Positions 7,630 through 15,000 of a stretch of 31,643 bases of DNA are shown here, piece by piece (positions within the stretch are counted from its first letter, which is position 1; every line of letters begins with the position of its first letter). Position numbers and translations under genes: made by a program. Under the pieces are notes generated by a model. The model worked only from the letters and a program-made list of their open reading frames with translations. It made no database searches and was not told where the DNA came from. Source of the stretch: a virus; IMG/VR virus record IMGVR_UViG_3300047478_000160, positions 1 through 31,643 of that record; one strand, 5' to 3'.

Positions 7630-8481
7630 ATGTCACTGCCTGTCTACCTCACCTCAACGGAAGTCAAGCTCACAGTCGACCTGACTGATGGAGCAGGCAA
7701 CGCCATCAACGCTAACACAGCTCAGTACAGAGTCCGAGATCAGGATGACGTGGAGCTTGTAGCGCTGACAGCCGTTCCCGATTTCATTGCGGGAGATCCA
7801 CAGGCGGTCATCACCATTCCAGCGATCAAGAACGTCGTGGGTAGCGCCAACACCCGCGAGATCCGCTCAGTCGAGCTGATTTGCGTGACCGATGACTTCA
7901 CTGTCTCGATCAATAAAAGCTACGCCATTGAGCTGAGTACGCCACTTGTGACTGGGGTGAACTCGTTCCAGTCATACGACCAGGCGCTCCTGACCGCTCT
8001 GGACATGCCAAAGACCGACGCATGGGACTCAGCATCGGAAGATGAGAAGGTGGCCGCATTGATCGATGCACGCCGTCACATCATCCAGTTGAACTTCAAC
8101 CTGCTGAACTCCAACGTGAACTTCGGCCAAGACTCCTTGCAGTACGTTCCAGAAGGCTCTTACGAGTCCAGCTACGTAGCTCGCAACAGCCTGTTCATCT
8201 TCAACGGCAACCTCGAGATCCTCAAGGCAGACCAGTTCGTGAAGTTGCCCGATCGCTTCAAGAAGTCGTTACGCCTGGCTCAAGTCGCTGAGGCCGATCA
8301 CATCTTGGGCGGTAACACAATGGACAGCAAACGCCAGGGTGGAATCATCGAAGAGCGTATCGGCGAGTCCGCACAGAAATACCGCGATACCAAGCCAATC
8401 GAGTTGCCAGTCTGCCGCAGGGCTTTGAGCTACCTGAGTTACTACGTTTCATTCGCCAAGCGCGTTGGAAGAGCAGGGTAA
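7630..8481 (+). CDS. Probable head-completion or connector protein with N-terminal beta domain
   Basis: A 283-residue protein in the head-to-tail connector cluster. The first 115 residues look like an immunoglobulin-like beta domain (VYLTSTEVKLTVDLTDGAGN, then ITIPAIKNVV, then INKSYAIEL). The rest is helical and begins SYDQALLTALDMPKTDAWDSASEDEKVAALIDARRHI split over residues 117-155, which is like the adaptor proteins that attach to the portal. The C-terminus (RRALSYLSYYVSFAKRVGRAG) is basic. The stop overlaps the next start (TAATG). The assignment rests on position and helical layout; I do not recognise a named family with confidence. Confidence 0.6.
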   Translation: MSLPVYLTSTEVKLTVDLTDGAGNAINANTAQYRVRDQDDVELVALTAVPDFIAGDPQAVITIPAIKNVVGSANTREIRSVELICVTDDFTVSINKSYAIELSTPLVTGVNSFQSYDQALLTALDMPKTDAWDSASEDEKVAALIDARRHIIQLNFNLLNSNVNFGQDSLQYVPEGSYESSYVARNSLFIFNGNLEILKADQFVKLPDRFKKSLRLAQVAEADHILGGNTMDSKRQGGIIEERIGESAQKYRDTKPIELPVCRRALSYLSYYVSFAKRVGRAG

Positions 8482-9146
8482 TGGTCAACGAGTTTGCTGA
8501 CCGCCTCAAGAGCGAGTACGAGCTGTACTTGTTCGCCTTGACGGGTCGTTACCTGTCAACGATGGCGCCTGGCATCGAAGTGACCCCATCGGTCGTCTCA
8601 GACTTCAAACGAGCCGCCGCACCCCTTCGATTGAGCTTTCTCGCAACTGCAAAGCAGACAATTGACGAATACACCAGCAAGAACCCATCAGAAACGGCCC
8701 AGACACGCGCCGCGACGCTCGAAGCTGACCTAGCTCGTATTTCGCTGGAAAACGTCTCTACGCTCGTTCTGGCGATGAAGGGCTTACAGCAAGTCATGTT
8801 CGCCAGCATCAAGGATGCGGGTGGTGCAATGGGCCTTGCACTGCAAAAGAAACTCAGCAACCCCGAGTTCAAGGTGACGAGCATGGGCGGTCGCAAGTAC
8901 GCCGCACTCAGATACCTCTACACACAAGCCCGTCATTTCGCTTATTTGACTCAGATCGAGGCAAGACTGGCTCAAATGGCCGCTGACTCTGACCTGGCTC
9001 AAGTGGCTTACTCAGACCCAGCTCATGCCGGTAACGGCACCCAATTCTCCATTTCAGGGACTACCAAGGGCTACCCAAGCTATGCGTCGCTGATCGATAC
9101 CGTCTTTCATTACAACTCTTCAGCGATGGTGGCTTCTCATGTTTAA
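8481..9146 (+). CDS. Head-neck region protein of unknown function
   Basis: A 221-residue, mostly helical protein (LKSEYELYLFALTGRYLSTM; AATLEADLARISLENVSTLV; GGRKYAALRYLYTQARHFAY). The C-terminal segment GYPSYASLIDTVFHYNSSAMVASHV faintly recalls the end of minor head proteins, but the Cys/His pattern of the Mu F/SPP1 gp7 family is absent. It overlaps its neighbours at both ends (TAATG with the previous gene, 8 bases with the next), so it is translated within the connector operon. It is most likely a minor head or connector component; the role is unresolved. Confidence 0.5.
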   Translation: MVNEFADRLKSEYELYLFALTGRYLSTMAPGIEVTPSVVSDFKRAAAPLRLSFLATAKQTIDEYTSKNPSETAQTRAATLEADLARISLENVSTLVLAMKGLQQVMFASIKDAGGAMGLALQKKLSNPEFKVTSMGGRKYAALRYLYTQARHFAYLTQIEARLAQMAADSDLAQVAYSDPAHAGNGTQFSISGTTKGYPSYASLIDTVFHYNSSAMVASHV

Positions 9147-9483
9147 ACCAAACCTCAACTGCACGATTCAGACCTCATCGGGCAAGACGGATGTTTATGG
9201 TCAGCCGACATTGGGCGCCCGATACAACGAGCGCTGTGCCGTCGTGACACTCAATATCACTTCAGTTAAATCATCGGTTAGAGCAGATACCGCCGCATCC
9301 AACGGGAATGCGCGAGAGCTTCAATCAGATGCCAATATCCTTCTTACAGCGTCTACAAGGGCTGAAATTGATGATGTGATCGAACTTCAGGGTTTGAAGC
9401 TACTGATTATGTCCAAACTTCCTCGATTTAGCGTTGAAGGCGTTTTAGACCATTACGAAATCACCGCAAACGTTCGGAAATAA
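9139..9483 (+). CDS. Probable head-closure (stopper) protein
   Basis: A 114-residue, beta-rich protein in the slot where siphoviruses encode the head-closure protein, which seals the portal and receives the tail. The sequence MFKPNLNCTIQTSSGKTDVYGQPTLG resembles the first strands of that fold ('...R.tg.D.yGqp'), and the last strands are IELQGLKLLIMSKLPRFSVEG followed by LDHYEITANVRK. It overlaps the preceding gene by 8 bases, and three bases separate it from the next. The assignment comes from position, size and general pattern. Confidence 0.6.
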   Translation: MFKPNLNCTIQTSSGKTDVYGQPTLGARYNERCAVVTLNITSVKSSVRADTAASNGNARELQSDANILLTASTRAEIDDVIELQGLKLLIMSKLPRFSVEGVLDHYEITANVRK

Positions 9484-9485
9484 TC

Positions 9486-9869
9486 ATGGACTTGATACCT
9501 GTAGCTAACCGACTGGAATCCGCCGCATTGGGCGAGATGGGTAAGACGATCTTCGTTCATTTCATGCCGATCGATGTCACCGAAGGCATCCTTTTACGCA
9601 ACCCGTTCAGCGGAACCCAGATCGACTATGAGCTACCTGGCTATTTCAAGACCCAGTTCACCGTGATCGTTCGAGTGCCAAGCTCCAAGATCGAGAATGG
9701 AATCGCTCTCATGAACGATGTAATGGCCGCATTGACCTTCTATGACGAGCAAGTCGAGGGTATGACGGTCAAGTACTTTCGCCCTTGCCATAAGCCGCTG
9801 ACCTATCAGGTATCAGACGGTGGCTACGTTGAAATGATGGTTCGCATCGACGCTGTATTCACGGAGTAA
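9486..9869 (+). CDS. Probable tail terminator protein
   Basis: A 127-residue protein that probably caps the finished tail tube so it can join the head. It has an N-terminal helix (LIPVANRLESAALGEMGKTIF), a central strand set (ELPGYFKTQFTVIVRVPSSK), a second helix (IENGIALMNDVMAALTF) and C-terminal strands ending YVEMMVRIDAVFTE. This alternating layout is that of the lambda gpU-like/minor capsid terminator families. It follows the probable stopper and precedes an HK97-gp10-like gene; those three often lie together, though the order varies. Confidence 0.65.
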   Translation: MDLIPVANRLESAALGEMGKTIFVHFMPIDVTEGILLRNPFSGTQIDYELPGYFKTQFTVIVRVPSSKIENGIALMNDVMAALTFYDEQVEGMTVKYFRPCHKPLTYQVSDGGYVEMMVRIDAVFTE

Positions 9870-9871
9870 TC

Positions 9872-10342
9872 GTGGGACTCTCAGTCAGCGGAGTCGAGGA
9901 GCTGAAGTTCATCCTTCAGAAAGCCTCATCGGAAGCCCCAAAGCACATCTTTGAGCAAATGAAGCGCGAGGGCAAGAAGATGCAACAGCTCGCCAGAATG
10001 ATGGCTCCCGTCGACATGGGCAACCTCGAGGACGCGATCACGCTGTCTACCGAAGGCGGTGGCCGTGACATGCGAGGCCGTTTCATGTCCAAAGTGGTGG
10101 CAGTCTTCATCGACATGAACCAGCCCGTACCAGAACGACCAGGCCATGTAGTTGGCGAATACGCCTACGAAATGCACGAACACCTCACCCCAATGGGGCC
10201 AAAAAAGCTGGGCAAAAAATCCGTAGCCAAGCAATCTGGACAGAGCGAACAGGTCGGGGGTGGTTTCATGGAACGTGCCGCAGAGCAAATAGAGGCAGGT
10301 TTAATGTCAAGACTCATCGATATAGCCAGAACATACCTATAA
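9872..10342 (+). CDS. HK97 gp10-like neck/tail-completion protein
   Basis: A 156-residue protein starting at GTG, two bases after the preceding stop. The N-terminus SGVEELKFILQKASSEAPKH followed by MKREGKKMQQLARMMAPVDMGNLEDAI is the hallmark of HK97-gp10-like proteins: an N-terminal helix, then 'APvdtG.L...i' before the beta sheet. The segment GEYAYEMHEHL matches the family's 'YA.yvEfGt' strand region. These proteins take part in joining head and tail, though the exact contact varies. Alternative starts are unlikely, because this GTG preserves the full N-terminal helix. Confidence 0.75.
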   Translation: MGLSVSGVEELKFILQKASSEAPKHIFEQMKREGKKMQQLARMMAPVDMGNLEDAITLSTEGGGRDMRGRFMSKVVAVFIDMNQPVPERPGHVVGEYAYEMHEHLTPMGPKKLGKKSVAKQSGQSEQVGGGFMERAAEQIEAGLMSRLIDIARTYL

Positions 10343-10386
10343 ACCTAGACTTTTGCTTGGTTTTGTGTTACAGTCCTGCCACCGGA

Positions 10387-10409
10387 ACAGTCATTAATGA
10401 CACAATAAT
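10387..10409 (+). promoter_or_regulatory. Palindromic operator ahead of the major tail protein (site d)
   Basis: GTCA-TTAA-TGAC (10390-10401) is a perfect 12-base palindrome, followed by CAATAA/AATAAT (10403-10409) as a possible -10. No convincing -35 lies at 17 bases. Downstream, CTTTGCAAAG (10415-10424) is a second short palindrome that includes part of the ribosome binding site AAAGGAG. Confidence 0.55.
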
Positions 10410-10433
10410 CACCTCTTTGCAAAGGAGTTTCAC

Positions 10434-11300
10434 ATGGCTTCAGATACACGTAACGTCAAACTAGGCGTTTGTAAGGTTTTATTCGACGGCGTAGACTTGG
10501 GATACACCCAGGGCGGCGTTGAAGTTACAGTTAAGACAGATACCCGTAAAGTAAACGTCGATCAGTTCGGCAAGACAACAATCAACGAATACATCCTCGG
10601 TCGTGACGTTATGGCTAAAGTACCTTTGGCTGAGACAACTTTGGACAACTTGGTTGCGATCATGCCTGGCGCATCGCTCGTAAGCACTGGTGGTACTGCC
10701 GCTACTGGTACTATCACAATTGCCACATTACCTACGACTGGTGACACAATCACAGTTAACGGTAAGACAATCACTTTCAAGACAACTGCCGCCGCCGCTG
10801 ATGAAGTAACGATTGGTGCTACACCAGCCGCTACAGCGACAAACTTGGCAGCTGTATTGAATGCATCTACAGACGCTAAGATCGCCGCCGCCCAGTACGT
10901 TGCCGCAGCCGCAGTAGTAACAGTGACTTATGGCAATAGCATCAGCGATGGTAGTGGTAAAGGCGTTGAAGGTAATTCATTCACATTAGCTACCGGCACT
11001 GCTGGCGTTAAAGTGACTGTATCTGGCGCAACCTTGTCTGGCGGTGCAGAGCCTACAGCCGAGTCCGTTTCTGTTATTACAGCGATTGGTACTGACCTCT
11101 TGGCAACAGCGAAAGAATTGCGCTTGCATCCTTCAGCTAAGGCTGATGATGACAAGTCTGAGGACTTCGTTATTCCTTTGGCCGCTACATCAGGTGCCTT
11201 GAATTTCGCTTACAAGCTGGAAAGCGAGCGTATCTACAACGTTGAGTTCAATGGCTACCCAAATGCCGCAACAGGACAGTTATTCACAGTGGGCGCATAA
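10434..11300 (+). CDS. Major tail (tube) protein with an inserted domain
   Basis: This protein polymerises into the tail tube. The outer parts (residues 1-87 and 207-288) read as one tube-protein fold: NVKLGVCKVLFDGVDLGYTQ, VTVKTDTRKVNVDQFGKTTI and EYILGRDVMAKVPLAETTLD at the front, then FVIPLAATSGALNFAYKLES and YNVEFNGYPN at the back. Between them, about residues 88-206 form a separate Ala/Thr/Gly-rich domain (TGDTITVNGKTITFKT, then AATATNLAAVLNAS) of a kind I have seen inserted in phage surface proteins; it probably projects from the tube. Like the major capsid gene it has biased codons and a strong ribosome binding site. It is followed by a terminator and the tail chaperone genes, the standard order. 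Confidence 0.88.
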   Translation: MASDTRNVKLGVCKVLFDGVDLGYTQGGVEVTVKTDTRKVNVDQFGKTTINEYILGRDVMAKVPLAETTLDNLVAIMPGASLVSTGGTAATGTITIATLPTTGDTITVNGKTITFKTTAAAADEVTIGATPAATATNLAAVLNASTDAKIAAAQYVAAAAVVTVTYGNSISDGSGKGVEGNSFTLATGTAGVKVTVSGATLSGGAEPTAESVSVITAIGTDLLATAKELRLHPSAKADDDKSEDFVIPLAATSGALNFAYKLESERIYNVEFNGYPNAATGQLFTVGA

Positions 11301-11303
11301 AAT

Positions 11304-11335
11304 AGTTCACTACTGAGTAAAGTTGTAGTAGAATA
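11304..11335 (+). promoter_or_regulatory. Degenerate palindromic promoter-operator after the major tail gene (site e)
   Basis: TAGTTCA-CTAC-TGAG (11304-11318) is a diverged copy of the repeat, with mismatches in both arms. TTCACT (11307-11312) and TAGAAT (11330-11335) are spaced by 17 bases. As at site c, TAGAAT directly touches the stem of a terminator. Confidence 0.5.
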
Positions 11336-11360
11336 GCCTCGCCTAGTGCGAGGCTTTTTC
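11336..11360 (+). terminator. Terminator after the major tail protein gene
   Basis: AGCCTCGC (11336-11343) pairs perfectly with GCGAGGCT (11349-11356) around the loop CTAGT, followed by a T-rich tail (TTTTTCTTTT from 11356). It limits readthrough from the highly expressed tube gene into the chaperone genes. Confidence 0.9.
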
Positions 11361-11383
11361 TTTTATAGATAACAGGAGCAGAA

Positions 11384-11725
11384 ATGACGAAATTATTGAA
11401 TCTCAATCAATTGAGTGCCAAGGAGACGCGACAAGTTCAGATCGGTGAGTCCAACTACACGATCAAGGAAATGTCGGTAGAAGACTTTATCGAAACAACC
11501 CGTGTAGCGGAATCGCTCGAAAACGAGATGAGCTATGCGAAGCAGTTACAGGCAACGGTACAGCTTATCAAGCGTGCCATTCCCAAGATTGAAGAGAGCG
11601 TTCTGTTGAACTTGTCTCTCGATCAGTTGAAAGCGCTGACAGGATTCATTCGCGGGGAAGATCCCGCAACATTGATGGGTGATAAACCCGAAGAGCAGAA
11701 GGTAGACGAGCAGGGAAACGCTTAG
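11384..11725 (+). CDS. Tail assembly chaperone, short form (lambda gpG analogue)
   Basis: This 113-residue protein lies between the major tail protein and the tape measure, the invariant place for the first tail chaperone. It is helical and acidic (SVEDFIETTRVAESLENEMS; LQATVQLIKRAIPKIEES). The family coats the tape measure and recruits tube subunits. Its last codons run over GGGAAAC (11713-11719), in the phase needed for -1 slippage, after which the ribosome would read the next open frame. Both a short form and a longer fusion should be made, as in lambda G and GT. AGGAG lies before the ATG. Confidence 0.85.
   Translation: MTKLLNLNQLSAKETRQVQIGESNYTIKEMSVEDFIETTRVAESLENEMSYAKQLQATVQLIKRAIPKIEESVLLNLSLDQLKALTGFIRGEDPATLMGDKPEEQKVDEQGNA
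11713..11719 (+). promoter_or_regulatory. Programmed -1 ribosomal frameshift site GGGAAAC
   Basis: In the chaperone frame the codons are CAG GGA AAC GCT TAG, so the heptamer reads G GGA AAC: the canonical X-XXY-YYZ form, one base different from lambda's GGGAAAG. The -1 frame is open from 11686 through 12048, so slippage here joins the two halves. The zero-frame stop follows one codon later. Confidence 0.85.
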
Positions 11726-12048
11726 AGGGCTTGCCGGACAGGGAGATCGACTTTGGTTTCCTGTTCAGCCAGCTCTGCCACTTCTACTCGATGTCGTTCC
11801 AGGAAGTCTTGAACATGCCCGTCAAGACATTCTGGCTGATGAGCGCCAATATACGCCGTATTAGAGCGGAGTCGGATTTACGTAGTTTAATGATTGCGGG
11901 AATCTCACAAAGTTCTGAAGGCATGAAAGATTATCAAGAGAAACTTATACTCGAAATGGGAGTAATTGTTAAAGCCCCAATCGGCGCCGATATTGAGCGA
12001 GACGAGGCTGGGTTCGCAGATTTGAAAGCTATGGCGCAAGCCATGTAA
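11719..12048 (+). CDS. Tail assembly chaperone, frameshift extension (lambda gpT analogue; expressed as G-T fusion)
   Basis: This frame is -1 relative to the first chaperone. Reading through the slippery site gives residues 1-112 of the short form followed by RLEGLPDREIDFGFLFSQLC and onward, a fusion of about 221 residues. The extension contains FYSMSFQEVLNMPVKTFWLM, the pattern of the second chaperone segment in many siphoviruses that binds the tape measure. An independent start would have to be TTG at 11731, with no ribosome binding site at proper distance, so frameshifting is the better explanation. It ends 11 bases before the tape measure gene. Confidence 0.85.
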   Translation, partial: RLEGLPDREIDFGFLFSQLCHFYSMSFQEVLNMPVKTFWLMSANIRRIRAESDLRSLMIAGISQSSEGMKDYQEKLILEMGVIVKAPIGADIERDEAGFADLKAMAQAM

Positions 12049-12059
12049 AGGACAAGGTT

Positions 12060-15000
12060 ATGGTAGGCGGCGAAATCAAAGTTGTAATGACGCTTGATGA
12101 TGGCGACTTTTCAGTAAAGACCATCAAAAACGGCAACATCATCAACGAGATGAAGCGTTCGCTCGACCAGACCGCGACCTCTACAAAGAACCTAGAAAAC
12201 CACTTCACAGGACTAGGCAAGACATTCCAAAGCACAGTGTTCACGCTGTCGCTTGTTCGCTTCGCCCTCACTGACATTCACGACATCTTCTTAGCATTGC
12301 CTTCAGCCATTCTGAAGAGCGCGGGTGAGATGGAGCGTATGACAAAGCTCATGGAAGGCATGAGTAAAGCGACCGACGATTACTCACGGAAAGCGGAAGC
12401 TGCATCTAGCGTCAAGTACATATTCAACCTGGCGCAGAACGCTCCATTCGAAGTTAAAGCCTTAACTGACGCCTTCGTGAAGATGAAGTCTGGCGGCATT
12501 GATCCATTAGCGATTGGTATGCAAGCCTTGACCGACTCTGTAGCTAAATTTGGTGGGACAAGCGACACCTTGCACCGAGCCTCTATTGCGATTCAGCAGA
12601 TGGCGGGCAAGGGCGTGATCTCGATGGAAGAGTTACGTCAGCAGTTAGGTGAGGCAGTTCCAAACGCTATCAACCTGATGGCAGAGGGAGCTGGCATGTC
12701 TACTGCCAAGTTCGCCAAACTGGTAAGCACAGGTGTGGTAGAGGCCACAGGCGCCTTGAATAACATGTTTGCCGCAATGATCGTAGAAAACTATGGTGCC
12801 GCATCATCAATGATGGACACCTGGACTGGCATGCTGGCTCTATTGAAGACAAAGTTCGAGCTGTTCAAGATCAACATCGCGGGAGATGAAAAGACAGACT
12901 TCTTTGCAGAAGCAAAAGCCAGCCTAAAAGAATTGATCGAAGCGTTTGACGGCATGACATCGAAGTCTCTAGCATACGACATGGGGCAGGCGCTCGCAAG
13001 CATTGTTAGAGCCTTGAGAGAGGTAATCAACTTCACGAGAGAGTGGTGGGACAGTATCAAGCTGGCGGGTGAAGCATTCCTTGTTTACTTTGCGGTAGAC
13101 AAGATCATGGTATTCACGGAGGCGTTCCGTAAATTCACAATGGATCGCATCGCTCTGTACAAGAAGGAAATTGCCGATCAAGAGTCTGCGAAAACCGACA
13201 AGCTACGACTCATCATGGCGGAGATCGCGGCCGAGGAAGGGGCTTTTGTAAGAAACCAAGCCATCATCGCTAAAGAAGCTGATGCACAAGCCGCCGCTGC
13301 CGCAAAAGAGGCAGCCGCTTCCGCTACCAAGCTAGAAAAGCAACGGGCCGCCTTGGCCAAAGAGCTGGCAGATCGTGTAGCGCACTACCAAGAGTTAAAC
13401 ACTATTCAGCAACAATTCCTGGCACAGCAAATGGCTGCCGAGTTGCAAGCTGAAGCACAGTTACGCCGTAAGAAAGCTGGCTCCGCAGCCGCAGCCGCAG
13501 CCGCAAATGCAGAAGCAATGCGGATTGCAAATAACTCTGCCATATTAGCCACAACAGTAAACTCTACGAAGGCTGAAATTGAGGCACTAAAAGCAAAAGA
13601 AACTGCATTATTGGCCGCAATCGCCGCGACTCGCAATCACACGGTTGCAAACACGGCTGACGCCGCCGTAAGCGCTCTAACGGCAGAACACTTTAAGAAG
13701 ACGACAATCTTACTAGACCAAAAAGCAGCCGCTTCCACCGCCGCCGCATTGTCAGTCGGCATGCTCACTCGCGCGATGACGGCTGCCAATCTGGTATTTC
13801 AAGCGTTTGGTGGCTGGGTTGGAGTAGCTATTGCCGCATTGACATATCTCGGACAGAAACTCTACGACTTCTTAAAGAGCTGGGAAAAAGCCGAAGAGGT
13901 ATCGAAGAAGATCAGAAAGGGAATTGCAGCCTCAACGGATGAAGAAACGCTAAAGCCGAAGGTAGCGGCGTTGGATACAAGAATAGCTAGAGATGAGAAG
14001 TTCTTTGCCAAGACCGCACGACCACAGGATGTACCAGAGGGTACTGACCCAGCTACGAAACGAATATTTCAACAGGCTCAAAAAGAATACGACGACCGCA
14101 AGAAGCAGTATGAGGCGGATATTGCTCTACGCAAAAAATACGTTGACGACATTTCAGAGTCAAAGCGCCTTCTGCAAAAAGAAGACGACGACTCAGACGC
14201 TAGAGCATATAGAGCCAGAACAGTAGATGCCATCAAAGCAAGCGTGCAAGAGCAAAATGCTCAGCTAGATGCGCTACGCAAGCAAAAGCAAGACATAGAA
14301 GATGAGTTGAAAGGGCGTGGAGCTACCGGCGATCAGGTAGAGAAAGCGACAAAAGACCTTAAAGACAAAATATCAGCAAAGACTAAAGAATCTATCCTGA
14401 TTCAATCAAATATGCTCAAGGCAGAGCAGGACAGATTAAATGCATTGCTGAAGACAGCGGCAGACGGTGAGAAAGGCAAAATCTCAGCGATGCTGGAGGA
14501 GATAACCAATGAACGCACTGGTTTAGCTAGTCAGTGGAATAACTACAAAGAGGCCGCTAAAGACTTTGGCACCTTAAAGGTAGCGAAGAAAGATAAGAAC
14601 GAGACCGCAGAAGACCCGCTGATTCGCGCAATTCAGGATATTGCGGGACAAGTTCAGTCAGCCAAGCTGAAGCTCCAGTCCACCATTCAGGAAGTTCGCG
14701 GCTTTGACCAGATGAAGAACGAGGCGTTCGCAAGTGTCTTGGGTGACATGGCCAGCGGAAGGTTCGACTCGAGCGCTGGTAAAGACGGCGATGGCACAGT
14801 ACGCCGCAACTACATGGGTGGCTTGCAAGAGCGTAAGAAGTACGTAGAGGAGTTTGCGGCTTACTTGAAGTCAGGCGGGACAGATATTGACACTTTCGCA
14901 AGGTCGCTTAAAGGCTTGTCCGACACTGAGCGTGAGCGTTTGGTTATGTTGGCTTCTCAGAAAGCCTTCATTGCTGACCTGACTCAAAACCAGAAGGCGC

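Noticed and set aside
11731-12048. Second tail chaperone as an independent gene starting at TTG
   Set aside because: No properly spaced ribosome binding site; the in-phase slippery heptamer explains expression better.
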